Source: Verrucomicrobiia bacterium
GTDB taxonomy: Bacteria > Verrucomicrobiota > Verrucomicrobiia > Limisphaerales > JADLHS01
DNA length: 64,000 nucleotides
Direction: 5' to 3'
Assembly (NCBI GenBank): GCA_026125285.1
Contig: JAHCLO010000018.1
Span: 62,001 to 126,000 of the forward strand
How positions within the stretch are numbered: the first letter of the stretch is position 1; each line of letters opens with the position of its first letter. Positions 45,652 through 54,704 of the stretch are shown here, piece by piece. The position numbers and the translations under genes were made by a program. The notes beneath the pieces were generated by a model that made no database searches, had not been told where the DNA came from, and saw only the letters and a list, made by a program, of their open reading frames with translations.

Positions 45652-47053
45652 GATACCGGTGAATTCCGGCGGCGGCCCGACGGCCGTCGCGCACTGCGTG
45701 GACCACCAGGCTCGGCCCGCGCACCACGTCGCCACCGGCAAACACACCCGCCACGTTGGTCATCGAATTCGCATCTGTCTTCGTCGCACCCCATTCATTG
45801 ACGGCAATCCGTGACAGGTCGCTCTCCGGCGGAAACGGCACGGGATCGAAGCCGTAAGCCACCAGGATCAAATCCGCCGGCAGGGTGACTTCCGAACCGG
45901 GCACAACGCGTGGCCGGCGCCTGCCCGATGCGTCCGGCTCGCCCAGTTCCATGCGGGCACAACGCACGGCGGTGACTTCACCACTAGTGTTGCCTTCAAT
46001 CGCGAGGGGATTGGTGAGGAACATGAAGCGCGCGCCTTCCTCGAGGGCGTTGTAGTATTCCTTCCGGCTGCCCGGCATGTTGGCGAGATCGCGACGATAG
46101 ACACAGAGAGTCTCCACGGCCCCGCAACGGATGGCCGTCCGCAGACAGTCCATGGCCGTGTCGCCTCCGCCCAACACGATCACGCGCTTGCCCTTCACTG
46201 CCACCGGTGGCAGATCCAATCCGATAGGTGCGTTCTTCTGCGCGAGGAAGGGCAAGCCCTGGTAAACGCCCTTCAAGCCCGCGCCCGGAACGTCGAGCAG
46301 CTTGGGCTTCAGCGCGCCAATGCCCAGGAACACAGCGTCAAACTCCTTCAGCAAGGTATCGAGATTGACATCTCGGCCAACGGTGAGGCCCGCCTTGAAC
46401 TGAACACCCTGCCGCTTGAGGATGTTAACCCGCCGTTGCACCACGGTCTTCTCCAGTTTGAATGCCGGGATGCCGTACATCAGCAACCCGCCCGGCAGCA
46501 GTTGCGATTCAAACACCGTGACGGTATAGCCGAGCTTCGACAATTCGTCCGCGCACGCCAATCCGCCCGGCCCGGCGCCGACAATGGCCACGGTTTTGCC
46601 ATTGGGGGATACCTGGTGAATCGGCACGGCACCGCGCGCCAGGGCGTATTCATTGATGAACTTCTCGATGGCCCCGATGCAAATGGGCTCTTCCGGACTG
46701 TGAATTACACAAGCGCCCTCGCACAACTTTTCCTGCGGACAAACGCGCGGACATATCTCCGGCATGTTGCTCGTCGCGCGGGACAGTTCGGCGGCCTCCA
46801 GGAAATGGCCTTCGGCGGCGAGCGCCAGCCACTCGGGAATTCGGTTGTTGAGCGGGCAACCTTCGACGCAGGCCGGCGAGGCGCATTGCACACAGCGGCT
46901 CGCTTGCTCGCGGATCGTCGCTTCGTCGAAGAGGGAGTAGATTTCGTGAAAGTCGCTGACACGATCTTCGGCCGCGCGCTTGGGCGGGTCGCGACGTTCA
47001 ATCTCGCGCCAGGCGTAACGGGCCTGACCGGTGGGCGGAGGTTGCTGGCTCAT
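45611..47053 (-). CDS. GltD-like NADPH-dependent oxidoreductase (glutamate synthase small-subunit family)
   Basis: 480 residues. The N-terminal Fe-S region is typical: EQASRCVQCASPACVEGCPL and PEICPRVCPQEKLCEGACVI. Then come the FAD-binding motif VAIVGAGPGGLACADELSKL, VFESQLLPGGLLMYGIPAFK, and the NADPH-binding VIVLGGGDTAMDCLRTAIRC, with a final FAD contact VFAGGDVVRGPSLVVHAVRD. The family includes GltD, PreT and NfnB. There is no large glutamate synthase subunit next to it, so GltD is not certain. I chose the Met at MSQQPPPTGQ. Confidence 0.88.
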   Translation of the reverse strand: MSQQPPPTGQARYAWREIERRDPPKRAAEDRVSDFHEIYSLFDEATIREQASRCVQCASPACVEGCPLNNRIPEWLALAAEGHFLEAAELSRATSNMPEICPRVCPQEKLCEGACVIHSPEEPICIGAIEKFINEYALARGAVPIHQVSPNGKTVAIVGAGPGGLACADELSKLGYTVTVFESQLLPGGLLMYGIPAFKLEKTVVQRRVNILKRQGVQFKAGLTVGRDVNLDTLLKEFDAVFLGIGALKPKLLDVPGAGLKGVYQGLPFLAQKNAPIGLDLPPVAVKGKRVIVLGGGDTAMDCLRTAIRCGAVETLCVYRRDLANMPGSRKEYYNALEEGARFMFLTNPLAIEGNTSGEVTAVRCARMELGEPDASGRRRPRVVPGSEVTLPADLILVAYGFDPVPFPPESDLSRIAVNEWGATKTDANSMTNVAGVFAGGDVVRGPSLVVHAVRDGRRAAAGIHRYLTEMQPARASAQP

Positions 47054-47069
47054 AGGCGCGCAATCTACT

Positions 47070-48089
47070 TCAACTCCCGCCGCCAAGGAAAGCTTTCACC
47101 ATGCTCTCCAGCACGCCGATCCAGGCGGGATGCTCGTTCAGGCAGGGAATGCGCGTGAACTCCTTGCCACTGGCCTTCATAAAATCTTCGCAGCCGCGCA
47201 TGCCGATTTCCTCGATGGTTTCGAGACAATCCGAAACGAACGCCGGGCAAATGACCATCATCTTCTTCTTGCCTTCCTGCGCCAGCCGCACCAGTTCGTA
47301 ATCCGTGTAGGGTTTAAGCCACGGGTCCTTGCCGAGGCGCGACTGGAAGGAGACGGAGTATTTCTCCTTCGGTATCCCGGCCCGTTCCACAAAGGCGGCG
47401 GTGGTGGCCAGGCATTGCGCGCGGTAACACCTGGCGTGTGCCGGACTGGCGACTTCACAGCAATTCTCCACCTTCAAGCAATGACAGCCCGTCGGGTCCG
47501 ACTTGCGCAAATGGCGCTCCGGAATGCCGTGATAGCTGAACAACAAATGATCGTAGTCCTGCTTCAGAAAACTCTCCGTGCTGGCCACCAGTGCCGCGAT
47601 GAAATCGGGATGATCGTAATACGGCGGTTGCACCGTGAGTTTCATCCCGGGCGCGAACCTGGCCGCGACCTCCTGCACGCGCACCACGGCGGTTTCGTAG
47701 CTCGACATCGCGTAGTGCGGAAACAGCGGAATCAACAGCACATCATCCACCCCTTTGCTGAGGAGTTGCTTCACGGCAAACTCTATTGAGGGATTCTGAT
47801 AACGCATCGCCAGTTCCACCGGCACGCTCACGCGTTGCTGGAGCGCCGCCTGGACATGTTTGCTGGTGACCACGAGCGGCGAGCCGTCCTTGGTCCAGAT
47901 TTTCTCGTAGGCGTGGCCGGATTCCGCCGGACGTTTGATGAGGATCATGCCGACGACGAAGCGGCGCAGCAGCCAGGGCGTGTCAATCACCCGCTCGTCC
48001 ATCAGGAACTCGTTCAGGTACCGGCGCACGTCCGGCACGGACGGCGAATCCGGCGACCCCAGATTGACCAGCAGTATTCCTTTGCTCAT
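47070..48089 (-). CDS. hemH: ferrochelatase
   Basis: 339 residues. It inserts Fe2+ into protoporphyrin IX. The N-terminus GILLVNLGSPDSPSVPDVRR, the catalytic His in HLLFSYHGIPERHLRKSDPT and the conserved Glu region FVSDCLETIEEIGMRGCEDF are present. After the His motif is a Cys-rich loop (GCHCLKVENCCEVASPAHAR followed by CYRAQC), as in the bacterial ferrochelatases that carry an internal [2Fe-2S] cluster. The gene ends 16 bp before the GltD-like gene. Protoporphyrinogen oxidase, the preceding step, is encoded about 7 kb further on, on the same strand. Confidence 0.95.
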   Translation of the reverse strand: MSKGILLVNLGSPDSPSVPDVRRYLNEFLMDERVIDTPWLLRRFVVGMILIKRPAESGHAYEKIWTKDGSPLVVTSKHVQAALQQRVSVPVELAMRYQNPSIEFAVKQLLSKGVDDVLLIPLFPHYAMSSYETAVVRVQEVAARFAPGMKLTVQPPYYDHPDFIAALVASTESFLKQDYDHLLFSYHGIPERHLRKSDPTGCHCLKVENCCEVASPAHARCYRAQCLATTAAFVERAGIPKEKYSVSFQSRLGKDPWLKPYTDYELVRLAQEGKKKMMVICPAFVSDCLETIEEIGMRGCEDFMKASGKEFTRIPCLNEHPAWIGVLESMVKAFLGGGS

Positions 48090-48261
48090 GCGTTTCGCGG
48101 AATCAACAAACCATTGAATGAGCGCAAGACTACAACTCGCAAACGCGCCAAGTCACGTCAGAACAAGGCGACAGTGGCTTGATCAGGGACGAGGACGAAA
48201 TGGCAATTTGGACTTTCCCTACACGCTCTCAGACGTGCTGAGGCGCGTTCGGCTTTTGGGT

Positions 48262-49062
48262 TCAGCCCGGTGCCGACTCCTTTGCGGCTTCAAGTGGAAG
48301 TTGAGCGAGTGATTCCTTGTTGCCCGGCAGGTGAATAATGGCCGGGCGAACGGCCAGCGCGGCTTCAGCACGCACCGGATGCCGCCATTGCCAAGATTCA
48401 CCATTCGGTATCGCTGTCTGGAATTGGCCTTCTACATCACTGGCCCACAATTCCGGGTGCGCGGCCAGGAGATGAGCCTCCGGGTCCGCGCAGAGGATTT
48501 GCATCGCGTAACCCAGCGCCTCGTCTGCGCCCATCTTCAGACCGGACAGTTTGGCTTCCTGCACGAACTGCATCGCCAGTTCATACACTTCTTCAATGGC
48601 CTCGCGGTGAACGACCCAAAACGCGCTCCGCGAGAGATATACCGCGTTGATCACACCCGCCTGCCGGAAAAGCTCGCGTAGCCGAAAGCACGAGCGCCCG
48701 CGCCATTCACGATCCTCCGTCAGGGCGGACAAGTTGACTTCCAGCGGCACATGGATCGGCGAGCGGCCCAGGCAGGCCAGCACGTCCACCGGATTCCGCA
48801 CAAACATCGTGTCCGCGTCCAGCCAGATGAAGTAGTCGAACAGCAATTTGCTCATGCCCACTTTCAGGTAGTGGAGCTTGAACAGGCCATCCGCCTTGTC
48901 GCACTGGTAGGCGTCGTAACACTCACAACCGGCGAGTGGCCGGTCGGTCAGAACGTGGAATTCCTTGAACACACCGCAGGCTCGCGCTGTGCGCACGCAA
49001 TGCTCCATCATCGCGCCATACGGGCCGTCGGCCACCGACCAATAGCAATACTTCGCGCTCAT
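48262..49062 (-). CDS. putative glycosyltransferase (GT-A fold with DxD-type motif)
   Basis: 266 residues. The segment KLLFDYFIWLDADTMFVRNP has the DAD motif of GT-A enzymes, preceded by KEFHVLTDRPLAGCECYDAY. The C-terminal half has GADEALGYAMQILCADPEAH and RPAIIHLPGNKES, as in galactosyltransferase-like or nucleotide-diphospho-sugar transferase families. No membrane helix or signal peptide. It lies behind a GT4-type glycosyltransferase on the same strand, separated by a palindromic repeat, so both may act on the same glycan. Confidence 0.65.
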   Translation of the reverse strand: MSAKYCYWSVADGPYGAMMEHCVRTARACGVFKEFHVLTDRPLAGCECYDAYQCDKADGLFKLHYLKVGMSKLLFDYFIWLDADTMFVRNPVDVLACLGRSPIHVPLEVNLSALTEDREWRGRSCFRLRELFRQAGVINAVYLSRSAFWVVHREAIEEVYELAMQFVQEAKLSGLKMGADEALGYAMQILCADPEAHLLAAHPELWASDVEGQFQTAIPNGESWQWRHPVRAEAALAVRPAIIHLPGNKESLAQLPLEAAKESAPG

Positions 49063-49068
49063 GTTCAG

Positions 49069-49144
49069 GTGGGGCGCGTCACTCCGTGCGCGCCGTTATG
49101 CGTTGGTCTGGCCCACGGCGCGCAGAGGACTGCGCGCCCTACCA
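49069..49144. repeat. dispersed palindromic repeat, family B (copy 2), intergenic
   Basis: Fills the gap between two glycosyltransferase genes: left arm GGTGGGGCGCGTCACTCCGT, right arm ending GACTGCGCGCCCTACC. It is homologous to the repeat inside the RACo-like gene at 44.2 kb. Confidence 0.8.
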
Positions 49145-49146
49145 AC

Positions 49147-50190
49147 TCAAAAACTCAACGCCTCGATCCAGCAGCGCCGATGCGCCTCAGGATTGCACAA
49201 CTGTTCCCGCGCGTACTCGGCGCCCTGCCGGCTGATCTTCATCCGATACGGGTGATTCTCGTACAACTCCCGCACCGTGGCTTTGAACTCGCGATATTCC
49301 CGGCAGATGAACCCGCTCTCGCCATGCACCATCAGCTTGTGGAACTGGTGCCCGGCGGGCACCACCGGCACCGCGCCCGTCAACATGGCCTCCACCACCG
49401 CGCGCCCCCACGATTCCTTGATGCGATGGCCCAGCGGATACAGAAACACGTCCAGGCTGTAGAGAAACTTGAGCGCCGATTCCTTCTGCGCGGACAGCAG
49501 TTCCCATTGCGGCCCGAAGCGATGCCAGCGGTATTGCTTCTGCAAATCCTGACTCCACGCCATGACGCGGTAACGCACGTCGGGCAAACCGAGTTCTTCG
49601 TAAAACACCGGAAAATCCAGCGGATACTTCTTGAGGTCCGGTCGCGAGAGCCGGCCGAGTGTGAACACCGGATTCCGCCGCTCGCGCCAGGCGTAATCGT
49701 CCGGGTCAATGTAATTGCCGGTCTGGAACGACGGCACGCCGCGATACATTTCTTCAAAAGCTTTGGCCTGAAACTCGGAGACGAACAACACGCGGTCAAT
49801 CAAGCCTTCTTTCACGGCTTCGGCTTCGCCTTTGAACGCCCACATCATTTCGTTGGACCAGACCAGCTTCAATCCGCGCGCTTTCAATTCCCGCGCGCGG
49901 CCGGACGTAAAGAACTCACCGTCACAAATCCCGAGCGCCACGCCGTCCAGTTGCCTGGGCAAATCCTTGAGCAGCGTGTACGGCAGGCCGTACGGCTGCA
50001 AAACCTGCCGCAGCTTGCTGTCCTTGAAATAACGGATGTCCGGCAGCACGACCGTGATCTTGAAATCGTTTCGCAACAGCCGCAGCAAATGCAGAATCTT
50101 GGTCGAGGCGCCGCCAATGCGGCCAGGCACACCGATCAGATACAACTTTGGCAAGTGGTTGTTAGAAGCCTGCCCGGCGAGAGACTGCAT
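49147..50190 (-). CDS. glycosyltransferase, GT4-like (GT-B fold)
   Basis: 347 residues. N-terminal domain: KLYLIGVPGRIGGASTKILH with the Gly-rich acceptor loop. C-terminal domain: NPVFTLGRLSRPDLKKYPLD, SLDVFLYPLGHRIKESWGRA and VVEAMLTGAVPVVPAGHQFH, the E-x7-E region of GT-B enzymes (ESWGRAVVEAM). It transfers a sugar from a nucleotide donor to an unknown acceptor in the cytoplasm. The stop codon borders the family B repeat. Confidence 0.85.
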   Translation of the reverse strand: MQSLAGQASNNHLPKLYLIGVPGRIGGASTKILHLLRLLRNDFKITVVLPDIRYFKDSKLRQVLQPYGLPYTLLKDLPRQLDGVALGICDGEFFTSGRARELKARGLKLVWSNEMMWAFKGEAEAVKEGLIDRVLFVSEFQAKAFEEMYRGVPSFQTGNYIDPDDYAWRERRNPVFTLGRLSRPDLKKYPLDFPVFYEELGLPDVRYRVMAWSQDLQKQYRWHRFGPQWELLSAQKESALKFLYSLDVFLYPLGHRIKESWGRAVVEAMLTGAVPVVPAGHQFHKLMVHGESGFICREYREFKATVRELYENHPYRMKISRQGAEYAREQLCNPEAHRRCWIEALSF

Positions 50191-50343
50191 AGGTTAAAGC
50201 GACTTCGCATGTGCGCGATAACATCACACTTCCGACATGACAGCTCCCCCGAAACGGCGTATGGAATTCCCGTACCCGTCTTGACATACTCCCCTGCCCG
50301 GCGGTCGGTTGCGGTCCTCAGCGTGTTGCCTCAAGTAACGGAT

Positions 50344-50631
50344 TCACGAAGGTTCCCAACAGCACCAAACATAGGCATAGTATGGTGGAAAGAGAGGATC
50401 ATAAGTGGGATTTGCGCAGTCCCTCCCAACAGGACAGCACCAGTAAACCGTGCCTCCGAACCTAGGATGAGGCGCTGAACAGAGATGTTCACTACCTCCA
50501 CACGTCAGTGTGGTGTCGGCGACAGAATGCGATGTGCAATCCGCAGCCCACACCACCGAACTTACCAGAAGCCCCGTCGCGACTGTTGCCGCCAAGGAAC
50601 TGGGTCTGAACAATTTCTTCAGTTTGCTCAT
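50344..50631 (-). CDS. small secreted eight-cysteine protein, paralog 2 (new family candidate)
   Basis: 95 residues. Signal peptide: KKLFRPSSLAATVATGLLVS, cleavage near WAA-D. The mature part of about 65 residues has eight Cys in the order C-x11-C-x6-C-x13-CC-x5-C-x17-CC, and ends WCCWEPS. The paralog at 53.2 kb has the same pattern with similar spacing and an almost identical signal peptide. Both follow a pseudopilin gene. Four disulfides or a metal site are possible. I recognise no described family. It is the last gene of the cluster. Confidence 0.75.
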   Translation of the reverse strand: MSKLKKLFRPSSLAATVATGLLVSSVVWAADCTSHSVADTTLTCGGSEHLCSAPHPRFGGTVYWCCPVGRDCANPTYDPLFPPYYAYVWCCWEPS

Positions 50632-50687
50632 ACTTTCTTTCTTTCCTGCTCGTGGTTCACGCCGAACTTCTGGTTGGAGCAGCCGTT

Positions 50688-50699
50688 CTCCACTTGGAG
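50688..50699. promoter_or_regulatory. conserved palindrome in the pseudopilin/Cys-protein spacer (copy a)
   Basis: CTCCACTTGGAG, with surrounding GGAGCAGCCGTT and CGG. The same position in the other module carries CTCCGTCCGGAG, and the decayed third module has CTCCACCTGGAG. It may be an operator or an RNA hairpin between the two genes. Confidence 0.4.
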
Positions 50700-50748
50700 C
50701 GGTCGCAAGTGCGTTCGGTGATCACCATGAGAATCAAGTTTGCAGTTT

Positions 50749-51774
50749 TCATTGCAGCCCTGGCCGCTTCAGCGGCGGCCTGTAATCCTTATGCCAGTAC
50801 AACTGCCACAGGTTGTCCAACTTCACCAACTCCACATGGCCGTCATACATCGCCATATTCACTGCACCCGGGAAAGGCTGGTTAACCGGCCAATCCGTGC
50901 GCACCGAACTGGGCCGCCGCCCGTGCCGCGGAATGGTAAAATTATAGATTCCCTTGAATTGGGCAACTCGCCCCGTTGGCGCGAGATCAGGCGCGGTGTC
51001 CCAGGCTCGTGGCGCAGCGGTAGGCGAGACACCATCGCCGGAGATGGGGGTGGATGCCGGCCGCACAATATCGCTTTCGGCGCTGAATGATTCCGCCAAA
51101 AGAACCAGGGTTTGTGACTGAACCGCGTAGGCGGGATAGCGGCGAACGCGTGCGGCCGTGACGAACCAATGATTGAAAGTATAACTGCCCATGCGCAGGT
51201 CAGGCTTCAGCACCGGCTCCGTCCCGCCATCGGCTTCCCACTTGTCTGCTTCCACCCAGGCCGAACGATATGTACCACTCACGAATTTGTCCCACGGCGG
51301 AAGCGAAGCAGCCGGGACCTGGCCAACCGGCGCACCCGGGCAAATCCACGCCCTTCCGGGCCGCCCCAGGTCCTCGCAGTACCAATCGTGAACCGCTGTT
51401 CCGTCCAGCCTCCCGTCGCCCGCATCGTCCGCGGCCATGCGGTAACTGAATAGGATCTGACGTTGGTTGCTCTGGCATTGCACTTGATGCGCCTTTTGCT
51501 TGGCGCGGCTTATCGCCGGCAGCAGCAGCGCCGCCAAAATCGCGATGATGGCAATCACCACCAGCAACTCGATGAGTGTAAAGGCCGTGCCACAGCCCTT
51601 TTGAAGTATCTTTTTTGCCAACAATCGGCCATGTGTCGGAGCCCGGCCTTCAGGTTGCTTCAATTCACAAACGCGAGCAGTTGCAGAACTCTTCTGCGTC
51701 GGTTGGCGATACGCACCCTCACACGGCGTCAATGCCGCGCCCCGCTCCTGCTTCATCTGTCGGTTTCGGCGCAT
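50749..51774 (-). CDS. pseudopilin-like protein of the Cys-protein module, paralog 2
   Basis: Up to 341 residues; ATG at 51774, 3 bp after the MauE stop, or the Met six codons later. A long N-terminal extension of about 60 residues precedes the prepilin signal [20 protein letters not shown], unusual for pilins, so a later start is possible. The C-terminal half has [20 protein letters not shown] and [20 protein letters not shown] ending [16 protein letters not shown]. It is closely related along its whole length to the pseudopilin at 53.6 kb. It should be inserted in the inner membrane and processed by a prepilin peptidase. The eight-Cys protein gene follows. Confidence 0.85.
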   Translation of the reverse strand: MRRNRQMKQERGAALTPCEGAYRQPTQKSSATARVCELKQPEGRAPTHGRLLAKKILQKGCGTAFTLIELLVVIAIIAILAALLLPAISRAKQKAHQVQCQSNQRQILFSYRMAADDAGDGRLDGTAVHDWYCEDLGRPGRAWICPGAPVGQVPAASLPPWDKFVSGTYRSAWVEADKWEADGGTEPVLKPDLRMGSYTFNHWFVTAARVRRYPAYAVQSQTLVLLAESFSAESDIVRPASTPISGDGVSPTAAPRAWDTAPDLAPTGRVAQFKGIYNFTIPRHGRRPSSVRTDWPVNQPFPGAVNMAMYDGHVELVKLDNLWQLYWHKDYRPPLKRPGLQ

Positions 51775-51777
51775 GAG

Positions 51778-52248
51778 CTAGAGAGTGCTGCAGCCCGGGG
51801 CCGCGGCAGCAACGGCTTTGGGCGCTGCCGACGACTTGCAGTAATAATCGTAGGCAAACTTAAGCAACCACAGGATGGCGACGTTGCGGCCCACACCAAA
51901 CAGCGCATCGGCGCGGTTGGACTTGAACAAACCCGACAGACCCAGACAGCCGCACGCGGGCGGATTCGCCAAGGTCGAGAGATACCAGAGAAACAGCGTA
52001 AACGCGAACATCACGCCCGTGGCTGCCCACCACCCGAACTTCAAATCCAATTTGAACAGCAGGATGATGCCCAGATACAACTCGATGGCAGTCACGGTCG
52101 CAATCATGACAACCGCCAGCCGCTCCGGCAGGTCCAACGCCACCAGGGCCATGGTCGCCTCGCCGGGATACAGCAGCTTGTAGAAACCGGAGTAGATGAA
52201 CAACAGCCCGACCAGTATCGGCGTCCATTTGCCAAGCAAGCGCAGCAT
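51778..52248 (-). CDS. MauE/DoxX-like membrane protein with CGCLG motif
   Basis: 156 residues with four hydrophobic segments: WTPILVGLLFIYSGFYKLLY, LAVVMIATVTAIELYLGIIL, WAATGVMFAFTLFLWYLSTL and NVAILWLLKFAYDYY. The loop after the third holds NPPACGCLGLSG, with Cys99 and Cys101. MauE-type proteins share this layout and CGC motif and are needed for disulfide formation in the Cys-rich small subunit of methylamine dehydrogenase. Start chosen at the ATG behind AAAGGA. Its place between two genes for eight-Cys secreted proteins suggests a matching role here; no mau genes are present. Confidence 0.82.
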   Translation of the reverse strand: MLRLLGKWTPILVGLLFIYSGFYKLLYPGEATMALVALDLPERLAVVMIATVTAIELYLGIILLFKLDLKFGWWAATGVMFAFTLFLWYLSTLANPPACGCLGLSGLFKSNRADALFGVGRNVAILWLLKFAYDYYCKSSAAPKAVAAAAPGCSTL

Positions 52249-52258
52249 GGGGTCCTTT

Positions 52259-53140
52259 CTAAAACGGAATGTGCAGACCAAGCCACGAATCCGAAATCAT
52301 TCGACACAGTGCCCACTCCTGGTCCTCGGGCAACCAACCCAGGCAAAGATAGACCGGACCAGCCTTCTCGCCGTTGTATGACTGGGCGAAAAAGCTCAAC
52401 TGGAAAAAGAGGGATTTCTCGCCAGAAGCGGTTCGCTGGTCTTTCAGTGCCGGATACACGAAACCAGGATTCATTGCTTCCGTCGCCGTTGTCCAGCCTT
52501 TGCGCACGCTCCCTTGGAGCAGTGCCATCGGCGAGTTCGTGGCGCAGGTCGCGGCAGCCACGTTTTCGAGACAGATGCCGGTGAGGCCCGTCACGCTCAA
52601 ACCGCCTTCCGCACCGTAAAGTTTCTCCCAAACTGCGCGCGTAACTTGCAACCCGTCTGTTTCATCTCGGGACAGCGGTTCAGAAGCGGGTTGGAGTTGT
52701 GCGTCAGGGGGCTGGCTGGCGCCGGACAAAATCAACTTTGTCGAGCGCGACGCGTTAAATCGGAAGTGAAGCGCCTCGGTCTTCAGTCGGCAGTATTCCC
52801 CCAGACCCGGAGCAACGAGATACTGGAGAACCTCGTCCAGCCGTGACTGCAATTTGGTTCGCTGGAGGTCCGACAAACTCAACCCGGCCCAATCAATCTT
52901 CGCCAAAAGCGCGTCCGTGGCGCCCCCGTAGCTGGCGTTCGTATAGGGCAAAGCCTTCCACGCCGCCTCGATTTCGCGAGCACGCACGCTCGCCGCCTTC
53001 TGCGCCAGCTTGTTCCGTTCTTCCGCGTATCGCCCACGCCAAGCGACATGGGCGACAGCGGTGACCAACGCAACGACTGCGAGGAGCGTGGCGTGAAGGC
53101 GGAGGCTGGCCAGGTTTTGCATGACGCGGGAACTAACCAT
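52259..53140 (-). CDS. membrane-anchored protein of the Cys-protein cluster, unknown function
   Basis: About 293 residues; the frame opens at 53182, and Mets at 53140 or 53122 both precede the single N-terminal anchor LHATLLAVVALVTAVAHVAW. The rest is extracytoplasmic: a helical stalk (ERNKLAQKAASVRAREIEAA) and a mixed domain ending WLPEDQEWALCRMISDSWLG. It contains few Cys, so it is not another copy of the small protein. The stop lies 10 bp before the MauE-like start. I recognise no domain. Confidence 0.7.
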   Translation of the reverse strand: MVSSRVMQNLASLRLHATLLAVVALVTAVAHVAWRGRYAEERNKLAQKAASVRAREIEAAWKALPYTNASYGGATDALLAKIDWAGLSLSDLQRTKLQSRLDEVLQYLVAPGLGEYCRLKTEALHFRFNASRSTKLILSGASQPPDAQLQPASEPLSRDETDGLQVTRAVWEKLYGAEGGLSVTGLTGICLENVAAATCATNSPMALLQGSVRKGWTTATEAMNPGFVYPALKDQRTASGEKSLFFQLSFFAQSYNGEKAGPVYLCLGWLPEDQEWALCRMISDSWLGLHIPF

Positions 53141-53193
53141 GAAAATGTGCGAAAAGGGAAAACGCCTCTTCGCGATTCGCAAGACGCCCCGGC

Positions 53194-53493
53194 TTATGAA
53201 TCAGGATGCGGGCAACACCACCCGTACCTGTTACCATTCCAGTCTGGCCCGGTAACACCTCCACAAATGGGCTTGTTATTGGGGCAACAATAGTAAGTGA
53301 GTTCGCTGTGGCCGTCGAGGCCCTGGCACAGCGTCTCGGTCTGGCCGCAGCCGGGAAAGGTCTGCCACCAAGCAAAGGCCGACGTTGATGTGCATTCATC
53401 GGCCACAGCAAGTGCCACACTGCTCGCTAGCAATCCTGTGGCAACGGTTGCTGCCAATGCACTTGGGCTGAAGAGTCTTTTGATCTTGTTCAT
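53194..53493 (-). CDS. small secreted eight-cysteine protein, paralog 1 (new family candidate)
   Basis: 99 residues. Signal peptide IKRLFSPSALAATVATGLLA, cleavage near ALA-V. The mature part has eight Cys arranged C-x14-C-x6-C-x12-CC-x6-C-x15-CC and ends YGWCCPHPDS. The C-C-x(n)-C-x(n)-CC core and the WCC end are shared with the paralog at 50.3 kb, while most other residues differ, as expected for a disulfide-rich scaffold under divergence. The mature peptide is neutral to acidic. It lies downstream of a pseudopilin gene and upstream of the anchored protein and MauE. Confidence 0.75.
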   Translation of the reverse strand: MNKIKRLFSPSALAATVATGLLASSVALAVADECTSTSAFAWWQTFPGCGQTETLCQGLDGHSELTYYCCPNNKPICGGVTGPDWNGNRYGWCCPHPDS

Positions 53494-53549
53494 TCTGTTG
53501 TTCCTTTGTTTTCAAGATTGGTCCTGCCAAGCGACCTCCGGCAACCGGT

Positions 53550-53561
53550 CTCCGTCCGGAG
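53550..53561. promoter_or_regulatory. conserved palindrome in the pseudopilin/Cys-protein spacer (copy b)
   Basis: CTCCGTCCGGAG followed by CGGCTGTC, placed between pseudopilin paralog 1 and the eight-Cys gene. It corresponds in position to 50688-50699. Confidence 0.4.
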
Positions 53562-53620
53562 CGGCTGTCTTGTGGATAACCTGCCATTGACCAATCATGT
53601 GATTGAGTTCTGGCCATTCT

Positions 53621-54571
53621 TCATAGCCCAGGCCGCCTTGCGGGCGGCTTGTAGTCTTTGTGCCAAGACAACCGCCAAAGGTCGTCCAACTTCACCAATT
53701 CAACATGGCCGTCGAACATAGCGACATTGATTGCGCCCGGCATCGGTTGATTGCCCGGCCAGGAGGGTGGCATCGCGTTGGGTCGCCGGCCATGGCGCGG
53801 AATCGTGAAGCTGGCCATGCCGATGGGCAACGGTGCGGCCAAGTTCGATGCCGGGAGGTCCCGCGCCGTGGGATAGGCCCACCAAATGATTCCGTCTCCC
53901 AGCACCGGCGTGGTTGCCGGCGCGGCGATTTCTCCCTCAGTGGCGAACTCGTACGGCGGGGGCATGAATTGGCTTTGGCGTGCCCAGATGGGATACCGTC
54001 GAAACCGGGCGGCATGTAGGAGGTAATAGTTGACCGTGTAGCTGGCCGACCGCGGATTCGGGCCGTTGACCGGACGATTGCCACCATCTTGTTCAAAAAC
54101 AGAGTTGGTCCACGCGGCGCGCACGGTTCCCAAGGCCTGAAACAGGTTTGGCTGGCCGCCGCTGATGGCCAGCGGGTCATTCATGCTGGGTGCGCCCGGG
54201 CAAATCCAACCCGAATTCGCCCGCCCCTGTTCCTCCTGGTACCAATCCACCACTTCGGGCACGTCCAGCCGCCCATTGCCACCATCCTCCACCCGGATTC
54301 GGTAGCTTAGGTGAATCTGCTTCTGATTGCTGAGACAGACCGTCTGGTGCGCTTTGAGTTTGGCCCGGCTCAACGCCGGCAGCAGCAGCGCCGCCAAGAT
54401 CGCGATGATGGCAATTACCACGAGCAGTTCAATCAGGGTAAAGGCACTCTGACGCGCAACCGGGGGAGGGGTTGAAGCTACTCTTTTTCCTAGAGGCCCG
54501 GAACGGAAGCCTGCGATGGGCAAGCGTGCTTCTGGCATATCGGCTGGGGTTCGCCGTTGAACTACAAGCAT
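53621..54571 (-). CDS. pseudopilin-like protein of the Cys-protein module, paralog 1
   Basis: About 316 residues from the ATG at 54571 (Met 11 codons later also possible; the open frame begins at 54724). The prepilin signal is [20 protein letters not shown]. The mature part shows [40 protein letters not shown] and, at the end, [20 protein letters not shown] followed by [15 protein letters not shown]. It is the paralog of the gene at 50.7 kb, especially from the pilin helix to the C-terminus. Presumed first intact gene of the cluster. Confidence 0.85.
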   Translation of the reverse strand: MLVVQRRTPADMPEARLPIAGFRSGPLGKRVASTPPPVARQSAFTLIELLVVIAIIAILAALLLPALSRAKLKAHQTVCLSNQKQIHLSYRIRVEDGGNGRLDVPEVVDWYQEEQGRANSGWICPGAPSMNDPLAISGGQPNLFQALGTVRAAWTNSVFEQDGGNRPVNGPNPRSASYTVNYYLLHAARFRRYPIWARQSQFMPPPYEFATEGEIAAPATTPVLGDGIIWWAYPTARDLPASNLAAPLPIGMASFTIPRHGRRPNAMPPSWPGNQPMPGAINVAMFDGHVELVKLDDLWRLSWHKDYKPPARRPGL

Positions 54572-54704
54572 GGTGCCGCCAAAAAACAAAAAAAAGTCAA
54601 CCCGATCTTTGGGAGATTTTAGGTCCATGCAACTGTCGCGTGCAGCAACGTGCTCCTTGTCCCGCGGTCCCGCTCGGGATCTCTCTGGTTTGGAAGCAGC
54701 CTTG

